Positions 11,401 through 22,535 of a stretch of DNA of 64,000 nucleotides are shown here, piece by piece. Positions within the stretch are counted from its first letter, which is position 1; each line of letters begins with the position of its first letter. The notes beneath the pieces were generated by a model that saw nothing but the letters and a program-made list of their open reading frames with translations, had not been told where the DNA came from and ran no database searches. Where the stretch lies: the NCBI GenBank assembly GCA_015501605.1, contig JADNRZ010000007.1, positions 806,001 to 870,000 of the forward strand, read 5' to 3'. The DNA comes from Panaeolus papilionaceus. Taxonomy: Eukaryota > Basidiomycota > Agaricomycetes > Agaricales. The translations under genes were made by a program, and so were the position numbers.

Positions 11401-12269
11401 TAGTTTTAGCGGATCGGGGGCCAGTGCCAATGCCAAGTTGATGGGTTTTAGGGCCTTTGGAGACCCTGGATATGTCCCCAAGGACGCTCATGACGTTGTG
11501 GCTCTCATGAAGACGGTTGGGATCTGTACGAGCAGTCATATCGTCGTTGCCAATCCAACTGAGTTCGTACTAAACCATTGTCCTCATATTTAATATTTTG
11601 ACGTTTGTTGTTTCTAGTTTGGCGAGTGCGAATGTTGCTGTGGTGCCAGATTTGCAAGCTGCTAGCACCAACGATGCAGTTGCTGCGCTGAAGGAAAGAC
11701 TCGAGGGGAAGAAGCCTCTAGGGATTTTCAGAGTTGACCAAAACGAGTTATTAGTCGTCTACGACGGTTCGTAGAAACTTATCTCCTCCACATAAACCAC
11801 GCCTAATCTTGTACCTCTAGAAATGGGCTGCTACATCGAGAAACACGGCACACCCACACGCAAAGCTGGGTATATCCGATGGGAAGCCAAAGCAGACGCA
11901 TGCGCTCACCGCAACGGGCAGCTCCTCCTCTTTTCCTCGGACTTTATCGAAATCCGCAACGTGACGACCTCGCGTCTCGTCCAAGTCATCGAAGGCAAGG
12001 ATATCAGGCTCACATACTCGGGTCCATACGAATCGAAAGACGACACCATTTTATGCGTTATGAGAGGAAAGACCTTTGGTACGGATGGAGGGTACAGTGA
12101 TAAGGTTGTTGAATTGGTTGAGACGGAGGAGATATCGCAAGTGAGGACGCCTACAACGTCTCATTCGTTCTCTTCTATGCAGTCTATACAATCGCAGATG
12201 CAGAGCCACAGCCAGAGCGGGTCACGAAGGACGAGTCAGGCTGCTATTTGGGATGAATGGGATATGTGA
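8426..12269 (+). CDS. Rho guanine-nucleotide exchange factor (DH-PH-CNH), Rom1/Rom2 type
   Basis: Fourteen exons sum to 3135 nt (1044 residues): 8426-8965, 9025-9074, 9136-9328, 9377-9569, 9623-10026, 10079-10205, 10262-10323, 10380-10646, 10702-10819, 10875-10946, 10997-11248, 11304-11562, 11618-11766 and 11821-12269. Residues 1-200 are Pro/Gln-rich and disordered. The DH (RhoGEF) domain spans about 237-440, opening with QSVLFEVVKSEREYVKDLEA. A PH domain follows at about 460-620. A citron homology (CNH) domain at about 640-1000 ends with DEMGCYIEKHG and a QVIEG strand. Yeast Rom1/Rom2 activate Rho1 at the plasma membrane for cell-wall integrity; the same role is inferred. No DEP domain is seen before the DH domain, unlike yeast Rom2. 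Intron 10947-10996 uses a GC donor. The start at 8426 is preferred over an in-frame ATG at 8381. Confidence 0.92.
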
Positions 12270-12669
12270 CACGAATGTAATGATTAGAATTGCCGGTTCT
12301 GGTCCTTCTTGCTGTCGTGCCTCGCTGAGTATCTATGCTTCGTAATTATACTGTACTGTAGAGTTATTGCCCGTATGAATCATATTTCTAATTCGAGAGT
12401 CCTTTGCGGTGGTAACAATATGACTAAAAAGGTGACATGCAGTGACGACCTTCGAGTCTTGTTCAAATCTAACCTTGACAGTAACCATCATGCTCTCCTG
12501 TTCTTGGGCGCCTCTCTAACATGGCTTTCAAAATCATCGTTGCTGACCCCATTACAAACAGGACTATCAATAGCTAATATTACATTTACAGCGACAAAGC
12601 AATTTCAAAGAAAACAGGGAAGAATATATGGTACATCGAGAAAACAGAACAAGAAATTCCACTGCATAA
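12270..12669. other. Convergent 3' intergenic region
   Basis: These 400 bp lie between the 3' ends of the RhoGEF gene (plus) and the TDP2-like gene (minus). Only 3' UTR sequence is expected. A 125-codon plus-strand frame inside it has no coding character that I trust. Confidence 0.6.
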
Positions 12670-14274
12670 TCAGTTCATGTCGTTGAGCGCATCCTCCTTC
12701 GACAACATCCTCAACGTAGTCTGCAGCCCATAATGGTCGCTAACGAACTGCTCCTCCGTCGTTCCTTCATTGACCTTCAACCCTACCCCGATCCTCCTGG
12801 GGGTATCTACTATGTAGCCTCGCTTCGCCACATAGAAGACCTTGTCGAGCCTATTACAAGGGAACGCATTGTTGGGGTTGTGCCCTTGATAGCCCCAAGT
12901 GTGTCCAGAGCGCGACTCTGGCCTGTCCCATGCATCCCTGAGCTGCAGCTCCTTGTGGATCACCGCGTCCCGCTCGCTTATAGCGTTCATATCCCCTGCG
13001 ATAATACCTCCTCGCACTCCTGCCGTGCGCACAAGTCTGGCGCACACGTCTAGCTGATGTGGGCGGCTAAGCTCTCCAACAGGAAGACTCTCGAGATGTG
13101 TATTGACAATAGAGATAACTGCCGTCTCGGCCCCGAAGCTGCTTCCACTGCTTCCACTCGTCTTGCTCGATATGCTTTTGCTTCTCGCGAGAAGCGACGG
13201 TGGGAGTGTTAGCCTGATCTTGACGCACAGTGCCGTTCGACACATCACTGAGCTACCGTAGCTGACAATGTGGGCCTCTACAATTGGTAGGGAGCGCGAT
13301 ACGAGAGTGACATTTCCGTATTGCTCCATGTGTGAATGGCCAGGAACATGGGCAGGCTTGGGCCACTTGTCTTTATCCAGAGGCGTCAGGGTGAACCAAC
13401 GTCGAACCCACTCGTCCTTCTTCAGGTGTTCCAACACCTGCTCGTGCATCTCCTGCAAGAGGATGCAGCACGCTTCAGGCGTAACGCTGTTGTCTCTGCA
13501 CTTGAGGACATCATGCTGAATATGACGCAATGCAGTCGTAAGTCGCTCCTCGGGGAATGGAGAATCTTTGTCGATATTCCAGGTAATAATGCGAACGCTG
13601 GATGTAGGAGGCATAAGAGGGTCTTCTCGTTCGTATAGCGCGCCAGATATTGGGGATGATGCACCAGAGCTTTCGCTCCCTGTCAAGCCATATGTTGGGA
13701 GGTGCTTCCAGCAATCCTTCGCTGGACGGTAACGATAAACCCGAACCTGCCGAATCTGACTAGGGACAACGGGGCCTTGGCGTGTTGGACCCATCGCTGG
13801 TTCAGTCTCATACTTCTTGTGCATGGTCGGCCGCTTTGGTTTGGTAGGACCTGCTTCGCTCTCTGTTCTCCTGACTTTTGTGACGGACTGGATCTGTGTA
13901 AGCGGCCATTGTGGGCGTGAACTGGAGGGATCTTCCTTTTGCGGTTTCGTGAAGTTCTTGATAATAGACTTGAGGGCTCTGGATTCATGCTTGGGATGCG
14001 CAGGTTTTGCTGGGACAGGTTCGGGCATCCGAACCTCCTCCTCTTCCTGAGAGTCTTCGTCTTCTTCTCCATCGCTAAAATCGAGGCTATCCCCATCAAG
14101 CGGGGAAGGTATGAAGATTTCGTCTTCAGAGCGTTTTGGGGTAGGGGCGAATAAGGGGTGAACTGGTGCTGGTTGGGGAGGCATCACTGGCATGAACCCA
14201 GGGATAACGGGCGGACCACCACCATAGGCCGCGAACGGTGGTGGCATATGCGAATAATACTGTCCGTTGTACAT
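12670..14274 (-). CDS. Endonuclease/exonuclease/phosphatase-fold protein, TDP2-like
   Basis: A single exon encodes 534 residues. The N-terminal 200 residues are Pro- and acidic-rich and probably disordered. The catalytic domain from about residue 230 shows the expected motifs in order: ITWNID, LQEM (metal-binding Glu), NTHLESL, GDMNAISERD (catalytic Asp and Asn) and SDHYGL (catalytic His). TDP2 proteins hydrolyse 5'-phosphotyrosyl links left by trapped topoisomerase II, and this motif spacing fits TDP2 better than other members of the fold. The start at 14274 opens with a Tyr/Gly/Pro-rich MYNGQYYSHM. An RNA deadenylase or other EEP-fold role cannot be excluded. All catalytic residues that I can identify are present. 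Confidence 0.82.
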   Translation of the reverse strand: MYNGQYYSHMPPPFAAYGGGPPVIPGFMPVMPPQPAPVHPLFAPTPKRSEDEIFIPSPLDGDSLDFSDGEEDEDSQEEEEVRMPEPVPAKPAHPKHESRALKSIIKNFTKPQKEDPSSSRPQWPLTQIQSVTKVRRTESEAGPTKPKRPTMHKKYETEPAMGPTRQGPVVPSQIRQVRVYRYRPAKDCWKHLPTYGLTGSESSGASSPISGALYEREDPLMPPTSSVRIITWNIDKDSPFPEERLTTALRHIQHDVLKCRDNSVTPEACCILLQEMHEQVLEHLKKDEWVRRWFTLTPLDKDKWPKPAHVPGHSHMEQYGNVTLVSRSLPIVEAHIVSYGSSVMCRTALCVKIRLTLPPSLLARSKSISSKTSGSSGSSFGAETAVISIVNTHLESLPVGELSRPHQLDVCARLVRTAGVRGGIIAGDMNAISERDAVIHKELQLRDAWDRPESRSGHTWGYQGHNPNNAFPCNRLDKVFYVAKRGYIVDTPRRIGVGLKVNEGTTEEQFVSDHYGLQTTLRMLSKEDALNDMN

Positions 14275-15876
14275 GGTTGATTATATGCGCGTGGGTATGC
14301 GGTAGTAGTTGGTGGGGGTGAGATCGTGATGTTCGTTTGTTAGAAAGACAGTAGCTGTTAATGCCCCGAAGGTTGTATGGGGGTTGGCAGGTTGATGGAA
14401 TGGATGTTATAGGCAGGTGGGTGATTATATGCGGTTCGCCTTGTCCACCCAATTTTAATAATTTCGAACGTCAAATCGTTCACTGCGATTCTTCAGGTCT
14501 TTGGCAGCACAGACACCCAAATCTACGAGCGCGTTTGCTCAATTGTAACTGTACACGGAAACGTGATGGAGTTATATCTCCGGTGGTGGTCGTTTCACCA
14601 AAAACTGAGTTCACAAATCCGATCTTGCGGAATATCGCCAAATAGCGGTGGGATCAACGCGATGGCTACTTCCTTCCTGTGAGATTTTTGCCCCAAGCAA
14701 GTAGCAATTTTACTGTTGATCCTAATAGCACAGGAAACGTCGGGCGAATTCCCAGAAAGCTGAGGATGAGTCACCGATAGGCGCGCGGGTCAGGTCGTAA
14801 ATAAATCGTACAGAAACACGTTGGAGGATGAAACCCAGATAGAACCAGAAAAAAGACGACGGCGTGCGATACAAGGTCTCAAGCACTCGAGATGGTGGTT
14901 GTAGAAAGCAGACCCGCCTCCTCGTCGCTAATGCGAAAGGCCTGTAGGTGTGAGGGAAAGGTCCAGAGATAGATCTGCCACGCCCCCTTCTTCTCTGGGA
15001 TAGAGGGACCGCATACCTGTGGACGCAGGCTTCCCTCATCCAACGATGTTCTCGGAGTTTTTGCCTCGTTGCATGTGTGTGATATCATCATCATTTTTAC
15101 AGGCACGAGTAACACCAACAACAATACAAGAAATCTGAAATTATGCAATGGTTGACTAGTACTCTGCTCACCTCGTTTAATTATCCCAGATGTTTGTCGA
15201 AGTAAAACAAAACACTGGGAACAAGGAAACATATATTATTAAAATCAATAAACTGAAAATATTATGAACGGGTATTCCACTTTGACTCATTGCGTTATTC
15301 AAGGTCTCTGGGACTTGCAACAAAGAGACCAGCCTCGAGGTATGCTCCGCTGTGACTCCAACTTGAATTCGAGCTTGAAGCTGAAAATGTAATACACATG
15401 GAGAGACACCTCGCATCGTGGCTGATCACGAGTACCTCGGTTTATTCAGAGGTCCCACACCTCAGTTGTCCCATTTAAATGGTTTGTGATTCGTGGACCA
15501 ACATGAGGCATTGAATTCTGGAGTGTTCTATATTCAACAAAGATGGACGGAGACTGCAATCTATGTGTCTGTTCATATCAGTCTGCACACAGATTGCAGT
15601 GCTCTCCATATTATTGACTCTTCTAACCAGGGTGTATAATTCCAGAATGCCTTGTATTTGCAATTCGGGAACATGGAATGGTGGAAGGATTCTAAGAAGT
15701 GGGTGTTCCCGCGCATCAGAGGCGGTCATAAGCTGATCTGGGCGTGATCAAGTCGCGCAACGCGTCAATCTAACTAACAAGCCCCTATCATGTTTAACCA
15801 GTTCAGAGTCGCTTTACGAGATCCTAGGCAATAGCAGCACAGTCACAACCGGGGTATTGACGACCCTTTACCTACC
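14275..15876. other. 1.6 kb intergenic region without a convincing gene
   Basis: Several minus-strand frames of 79-117 codons (14722-15416) overlap one another in different frames and show no domain or consistent splice structure. An imperfect inverted repeat sits at about 15500-15660. The TDP2-like promoter and the promoter of the 15877 gene should lie at its two ends. Confidence 0.5.
15500..15660. repeat. Imperfect inverted repeat (hairpin)
   Basis: CTGCAATCTATGTG on the left arm (from about 15554) pairs with GCACACAGATTGCAG on the right arm (about 15585-15599), leaving a loop of roughly 20 nt. Further out, AGGCATT on the left recurs inverted on the right at about 15645, with weaker pairing between. 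It could be a degraded MITE, a small-RNA precursor or a chance palindrome. I have not computed a folding energy. Confidence 0.45.
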
Positions 15877-16438
15877 ATGGGTGTCTTTGCTGCAGGACCG
15901 ATTACTAGAGCTGTGGCTGGTTCACTCGCTCGATATGATCGCATGCTGACCAAAGGAGGGATAACTCGAAAACGCTCCCGAAAGGCTGTAGCTCGCGTGC
16001 CGATAGACAATATACCGGAAAATTATCTTTCAGAGTTCCAGGCCCCTGGCACTACCCTAGTCAACACACTCCCCATCGATGGAAATACCCCAACATGGGA
16101 CCCAAAGGCTATAACGAAACCCACACTGAGAACGAACGACACCCATACTTTGCCTGATTTGAGGGCATATATCAAGTACGTCCTGATGATGAAATGATTT
16201 TTAGCGCATACATACGAGTTTTCGCTCTCATAGCCCACACAACGGTCGTCAACAGCACGGCTGCTTTGGAGCAAACAGGCTGCTAACCCCGACGGAGATT
16301 AGAGCATTGAGACAAGCACTGGGTCACATCGTTGAGGCTGACCGTGACAGCGAAAGCTCACCGTACGACTCATCTGCTGGCTACTTCCTCAACAGCGACT
16401 CGATCATGCAGTCCCTCACCATGGCTTCTGAAATCTGA
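15877..16438 (+). CDS. Small protein of unknown function
   Basis: Two exons, 15877-16175 and 16234-16438, give 167 residues with an in-phase junction across a 58-nt intron. The start ATG sits in a good context (ACCATGGG). The N-terminus is basic (SLARYDRMLTKGGITRKRSRK) and could be a mitochondrial presequence. The middle contains FQAPGTTLVNTLPIDGNTP and the C-terminus TPTEIRALRQALGHIVEAD. I do not recognise the family. It converges with the disulfide isomerase gene, whose stop is 239 bp away. Coding status rests on the clean splice and the length of the frame. Confidence 0.62.
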
Positions 16439-16676
16439 GCTCCAAGGCTGAATACCTGTTGAGCGCCCAGAGGGATACAACCTTCAACAACCGCTCTCGC
16501 AGCCAAAATGCCCCTACAAAGGATCAAAACACCAAATGCTCTCTCTAAACTGCTCGCAATTGCAAAAAATAAATTATTCAGCATCAGCGTGTATACATAC
16601 AATGCCTATTATCACAACCGCAGGATAAAATATCCACTTTTCTTACATCAGTAAAATGTGGGTCTAAAGGGTCAGC

Positions 16677-18591
16677 TTAGAGCTCAGCCTCAGCGCGCTG
16701 AATGGTCTCCTTCTCTTGCTCCTCCTTCTCCTGTGCACGATCCTTCTGGAAGGACTGGAGGATGTTGAGCTTGATTTTGAGTTCATCGAGTTTGGATTGT
16801 CCAAGGTTGCGCTTTGCGAGGATACCTTCCAATCTGGTTATGTAGATGAACCATGACAATTAGGCGCGTGAATATAAGGGAATAATCGGTCAGCATGAGT
16901 CAACGAGGTACGGGCATTTTGCCAAAAATAGGATATGCATGACGAATGCAGGTCCGTCAAAGGGACTACTGCATATAGGGGCAGGACAAGGCTAAAAGCC
17001 TAATTACAGCGTCCCACAATCCGAGCTCGGCCCGTTTGGGTGTGGTAATTTGAATGAAAAGTGTTGAATCAACTCACCGCTTAGCTTCCTTCTCAACATA
17101 GCCCTGGGTGCCGCTCTTCAGCTTGTCCATAACACGGATGTAGTGCTTGGCACCAGCAGAAACAGTGGATGCAACATCAGCAGCAGCTTTGACAGCCTCG
17201 CTGTAGAGAGAGTCGCGGGAAGATGAGTCGGCAGAGAAGAATTTGTGGGCGATGGTGTCGAGTGTTGGGATGCGGCCAGCCTCGTCATTAAGTCCGCCAC
17301 CAACAGCGCGCTGGGTACCGCACTTCTCGTTCAAGTACTTGGTGATGGAAGCTTCGTCACGACCACCATCGTAGTCCTCGGGAGTTTCCTTGTTGTCCTT
17401 GGAGAAGAACTTGAGTGTTGGGAAACCTGCGACGTTGTAACGGTGAGCAATGTTGCGGTGCTTGATGTCGTCGGCATCAAAGTTGGCGACAACGCACTAC
17501 ATAAGGTGATGTTGGTCAACGATACAGAACGAGATGGTGGGATGAAACGCTTACATTTGATTCCGGTTTGAAAGTGGTGGCGACTATGGTGCAAGTCAGA
17601 TTGGCTGCAAAGTTAAATTGTGCGGTTCATACCCTTTTCATAATGAGGCTTGAGGTTCTTGCAGTGGCCGCACCATGGAGCCTAGAAGTCAATGAGCCAA
17701 ATGTTCGAGTTATGAATTCAAAAAGACCCACAGTGAAGGCAACAAGGACATCCTTGGTCTTGTCCTGAACATAGCATTAGCGTGCAGCAACAAAGCCAGC
17801 TCAAGTGATTGCGTACCAGAGCAATTTCGTCAAATGTGTGGTAGTCCAGAATTTCGACCTCAGTAGGGGGAGGTGCAGGAATGTTGCTCTTGACACCGGT
17901 CTTTCTCAGAATGCTAATTGCCAGCAGTTGAAGTGTCAATCGTTCATAGTAGGGAGTGAGTGTTGGCAACTTACAATGTGGCAAGGCTGTCGAGATCACG
18001 TCCTCCTTGGTATTTGTCTTCAGTGTTTCCTTCACCATCGAACCACTTGAGAGCTATGAGAAGCAAACAAGCTCAATGTCAAATATAGAGCTCCAGTTGG
18101 AAGCCACGCACTTGGGTAGCCAGTAACACCGAACTTCTTGCCCAGAGGCTTGCCTTCACCATCAGCATCGACTTTGGCAATGATGACCTTGTCTTTTGCG
18201 TGCGCATATGAATCCGCAAGCTGTTCATAAATAGGAGCAAGGTTCTACAAGGTGGATAGACGTGGTGAGTATTGAATAAATAAAATTAGGGGTTTGTGTA
18301 CCTTGCAGTGACCGCTACGTGTCGTCAATAGCACGTTAGTTCCAAGATTAACAGACTCGCTTTTAGCTTGACATACCACCACGGAGCGAAGCTTTGAACA
18401 GACGTCAAACGGTATCAGTATTCTATTCTGGCAATGCACCATACGATGCAGGTGTGTACTCACAACTCAACGAGGGCGGGTTTTCCCTTTCCAATTATTT
18501 CGTCAAAGTTGTCAGGGGTGAGGTCGACGACATTAGATGCTGCTGCACCAGCCAGCAGGGCTGAAAGAAATAAGGATACACGAAACAACAT
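16677..18591 (-). CDS. Protein disulfide isomerase with two thioredoxin domains and ERp29-like C-terminal domain
   Basis: Eleven exons of 128, 15, 13, 133, 79, 97, 33, 49, 29, 419 and 157 nt give 383 residues. A signal peptide (MLFRVSLFLSALLAGAAAS) precedes two thioredoxin domains, each with an intact CGHC site (APWCGHCKNL twice), at about residues 20-130 and 140-250. A helical ERp29c-type domain follows (YIRVMDKLKSGTQGYVEKEA). This is the ERp38/TigA architecture, an ER enzyme that makes and reshuffles disulfides in secretory proteins. The first active site is encoded by two consecutive microexons at about 18377-18391 and 18302-18314. The last intron (16834-17077) is unusually long at 244 nt. 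The C-terminus is AEAEL rather than a clear KDEL/HDEL signal, so retention may be weak or use another route. An in-frame upstream ATG at 18645 would block the signal peptide and is not preferred. Confidence 0.93.
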
Positions 18592-19043
18592 GGAAGAGGG
18601 AAATAGAGTGTGTGGACGGTAACGATCAAAACTGACGTGTTCCAAGTCGAGGGTTTATATTTTGCTTTGGTAATCCTCGGCCAAGTCTTCGGTTAACGCA
18701 GGCGCTGATACAAGAACCTGACGCAGCTCACACCCTCATTCTAAATTTCTCAGTTATAATAATCGAACACGTATACATTTTAAAGCCGGTCCTGTAACCC
18801 CACGGAGCAGTCAATGGTACAATCATTCTCAGCAACACGCTCAATAGGCGACCTCTTCGAACAAATGTTGCCGATCCACTTTTCCACGTGGTTCAGTTAT
18901 TACCCGATATAGAAACTTTTTTATCTGTCAGCGATCTCTGTAAGCTCAACTGCCAATTTACTCAGCAAGCGAGTCAGAGTTTGTTCTTTAAAACCCTCTC
19001 TGTCCATCTGTAACCTCACAAATCTCAACCCATCTAACAAAAT
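18592..19043. promoter_or_regulatory. Divergent promoter region with CCACGTGG element
   Basis: The disulfide isomerase (minus, start 18591) and the WD40 gene (plus, start 19044) are divergent and share these 452 bp. The palindrome CCACGTGG lies at about 18884-18891, roughly 155 bp from the WD40 start. A pyrimidine-rich tract precedes the 19044 ATG. Transcription-factor binding is inferred from the motif only. Confidence 0.45.
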
Positions 19044-20506
19044 ATGTCCTCAGGAAAAGCACGCGCTGACCCACAGGATTTCGAGCTCGAAAACGAGGAC
19101 GAGGACGATCAATTTATCGAGCAAGATGACATTCTCGCCGAAGTTCCCGATGATGGAGATGTCCCTATGGACGAGGACGACGAGGACGAAGCTGGCGACA
19201 CCCTCGGTGATCTAGCAGAAGGGCCTTCTGGGAACATCCCAGACAACTCGGTCCAACACTTCGAAACGCATACTGCATCAGTTTTCTGCATCGCTGGACA
19301 CCCAACGCAACCGCTAGCCGCATCTGGAGGCGAAGACGACTTGGGATATATTTGGGATATTACCGACGGAGAGATTATCGTAAAATTGACAGGACATACC
19401 GACAGTGTCACCAGCACTGCATGGAGCGCGGATGGGGAAATGATTGCTACAGGTGGAATGGATGGTAAAATCAGAGTCTGGAGAAGGGTCGGCACAGAAC
19501 ACTACAGGACATGGGAATTCTTGACAGAGTTACAGGGTCCCGATGAAGTTATGGTGCGTTAAACATTCAACAATACACCAAAAATCTGAATACTCAGTTT
19601 TTTTTTCTCGATAGTTTTTGAGATGGCACCCGAAAGGGAATGTCCTCCTTGCAGGTTCGAATGACTCAACGCTTTGGCTCTGGCAACGTACGCTCTGTAT
19701 CATTTCTTTGAAATAACCCTCCTCATCAGATACCTTTCAGTGCCTTCCGGCAACACAATGCAAGTCTTTGCAGGTCATTCGGGTCCCGTCAACTGCGGAG
19801 AATTTACTCCCGATGGTAAGTACCTTTAATTCGCGAAACGTACACAGCTCTTACACATGTCCCATCTCTAGGCAAACGCATTATCACGGCTGACCAAGAA
19901 GGTTCACTGATTTTCTGGGACCCCCGCCAAGCAGCACCTCTGTTCAAACTTTCTGGAGACGACGCACGCTTCGCACTCGACGGTATCACCTCCGTCGCTG
20001 TCAACCCATCCTCAACATTAGCCGTTGTAGGAGGTGCAGCTGGAGGCCTTCGCGTTATCAACCTTGCTAAGGGAGAAATCGTGGCTACCCTCGGAGGACA
20101 CACCGAAGGCGAAAGTATCGAAGCCATCGTTTTCGTAGACTTAACAGGCGCTGGATCAGGTTCCAACTCGGGGCCGGGTGTTTGTGTGACAGGTGCTACT
20201 GACGGAAAGGCGTGCATTTGGGATTTGAGCACCATGCGTCTGCGTGCTACCCTCTCCCATGAAGATGCTATCACTACGCTCCTTGCGCACCCCGCTCCAA
20301 AACCATATCTCCTCGTTTCTGCTTCGGCCGACAGAACGCTTCGCACATGGGATGCACGCACGGGTCAACTGCTACGCACTCACACTGGCCACCGAGGACC
20401 GGTCTTGGGCGCTTCATTGGGTTTGAGTGGGGATGTTGTATTGAGTGCCGGTGATGACGGGATCTGCATGGTTTATACCACAGAGGAGGACGAAACTGGT
20501 CAATAA
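19044..20506 (+). CDS. SQT1: WD40-repeat protein, Sqt1/AAMP family
   Basis: Four exons (19044-19553, 19615-19687, 19741-19815, 19872-20506) encode 430 residues. The N-terminus is very acidic (ELENEDEDDQFIEQDDIL). About seven WD repeats follow, with dipeptide landmarks such as GYIWD, IRVWRR, LWLWQ, IFWDPR, CIWDL and RTWDAR. The acidic start plus the repeat order matches the AAMP/Sqt1 family. In yeast, Sqt1 is the dedicated chaperone of ribosomal protein Rpl10 (uL16) in late 60S assembly. The same role is inferred from family membership. WD40 proteins are easily confused, but the overall fit is good. Confidence 0.85.
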
Positions 20507-20915
20507 TTAAAAGCAGATGCGATTCATGTTTGTGATTTTATTATGCCTGCCTGTGACTCTTAGAGCAACCCCGGAACATGATTCCAATTTTACTGACGAG
20601 GGTCGCTGTGCTTAGTTGTAGCTTTTCAGAGCATCCTGGTGTCAGTATATTCAACAACTGTCAAGGGAAGAACGACATATATAGTCACAGCTTGGAATCT
20701 TCAATCGGGTTCGGCGTAAGTGTACCTTGAGAGTATGAGGCATTCGGAGCAGTGAGGTAATACTTGCACGGACAAATAGACGCCCAAGTGCGTGCTTGGG
20801 TACGAAAGGTAAATGAGCCGTTCTATGGCCATCGACCTTTGAGTCATTATATATAAACCCATGACTGATTTCTGACACTTTCAAGGATCCTTCCTTCCTA
20901 ACTATCACAACCATA
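20507..20915. other. Intergenic
   Basis: These 409 bp separate the end of the WD40 gene and the start of the LRR/F-box-type gene, both on the plus strand. They should hold the former's 3' UTR and the latter's promoter. A TATATATAAA-like stretch occurs near 20850, about 65 bp before the ATG. Confidence 0.55.
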
Positions 20916-22535
20916 ATGGCCGAAAACTTCGATGTCTCTTTAGCGACCACGACTAACAACTCCGGTGATATGCTGCAGTTGCCATCCACACAAGTAGGAT
21001 CGATCGAAGATATATTGTCGTCCATTTGTCAAAATTTCATTCATGACACTTTCGAGATACATGACGCACAGCAGAGACAAAATCGCACCACATTGCTCCG
21101 CGCTACACAAGCTTTCCGAATGATGCTTGAACCGGCTTTAAATGCGTTGTGGCACACGATACCATCAATTGAACCACTCATACGCTTGTTGGACTGTGTT
21201 ACGTTGGAGGGCAATGAATACGTATGTGCTCTCACTGCTAATAATTGAATAGGCATTTGGCTTGAACTGTCGACGTTGCAGCGGCTTTCCTGTAGCCATG
21301 TCGACTGGACTCGCTTCGATCACCACGCCCGTCGAGTCCGCTCGGTCCACATTCCCGACCGCTCCATATATGCTCCAGTGGAAAGGGAAAGGGTTCCTGC
21401 TTCACTCATACACTTCCTCGACCGCACCAGACAGCCATTGATTTCACCAGGCGTCATCAGTCTCTATATTCCATCAGGAGGATGTGCTCACAACGCGGCA
21501 CTCCCGTTTATATCCTCATCTCTTAAAACATTGAAAATCGGCACCAAACATCATTTATCTTTTTTCCTTATTCTTATGCATCTCGTTCAACGGGAATGCC
21601 CTCACCTACAAGAACTCGCCATATTGGACGCCGACTCAAACCTCATACTGGATTTTGTTGGCAAAATAAAGGCGTTGAAGCGCCTGGAGCTACAGGTTTC
21701 GGATATACCTTTATCAGCGAAGTTTCTGACGACGCTTGCGGCCACCAGCCAGAAGCTGGACCATCTCTCTATAACCAGCTCCTCAAAGTTCTCCAGCCCT
21801 GCAGAAACCGGTAGGCCACGACTGAAGGTGTCGACGATCCATTTTACGGGCCCTATTTTCCAAGTACTCGATTTTATCTCTCCGATTCATCTTAAAGAGA
21901 TAACAGTTGATTATGTCAATAACGCAAAACGTCGAACTGCGACGGACGAGACATGGGAGTACTTGGTTGCTCGAATTTCAGGCCTTCAGCAGCTCACAAG
22001 CCTTGTGATCGACTATCGAACGTCGTTCAGCACAACAGATTTAAGCACCCTGAGCGGTATGCCATCCCTTCGAAAATTGTCTTTCGGAAAAAATACAACA
22101 GCCACAGCGTTGACGAACGCCTCCGTAAATATCTTGACAGCAGCTCTTCCGAACTTGCAATGGCTTGCCCTCCCACGTCTCTCTGCAAGAGGGCAACGCC
22201 CAACATTGGAGGTCATCTATGACATCACACGCAATTGCCCACAACTCGAGTCACTCCTCATACACATAGATACCCTATCATCCATGGCCCCTCCACCCAT
22301 CCCGATAACAGGCAGCATACATCCTCTTCGCAACCTTTGGATTTCCGAAGATTTGAACAACTCAACACCGTTCAAATTCAGTTCCCTCGTTCCGGTCACA
22401 GGAAGATTATTGGACTGCTTCCCTGACTTGAGGTTTGTAGAGGCCTCTGAGACTCAGGAGAACACAAAGGAAAAATGCAACTTGATCATGGCGTTGCTCG
22501 CTTTGCTGAGAGAGAGAGAGGGTAAGCGAGGATGA
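20916..22535 (+). CDS. Leucine-rich-repeat protein of Agaricomycete F-box type
   Basis: Exons 20916-21221 and 21282-22535 encode 519 residues, split by a 60-nt intron. The N-terminus has FRMMLEPALNALWHTIPSIE, the LxxxLW pattern that follows the F-box in many mushroom F-box proteins, although a canonical F-box core is weak or eroded here. The remainder is irregular leucine-rich repeats (LQELAIL, LKRLELQ, LPNLQWLALP, CPQLESLLIHID). Such proteins are expected to be substrate adaptors of SCF ubiquitin ligases. They form very large, fast-changing families in mushrooms, so no substrate can be inferred. Confidence 0.78.
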
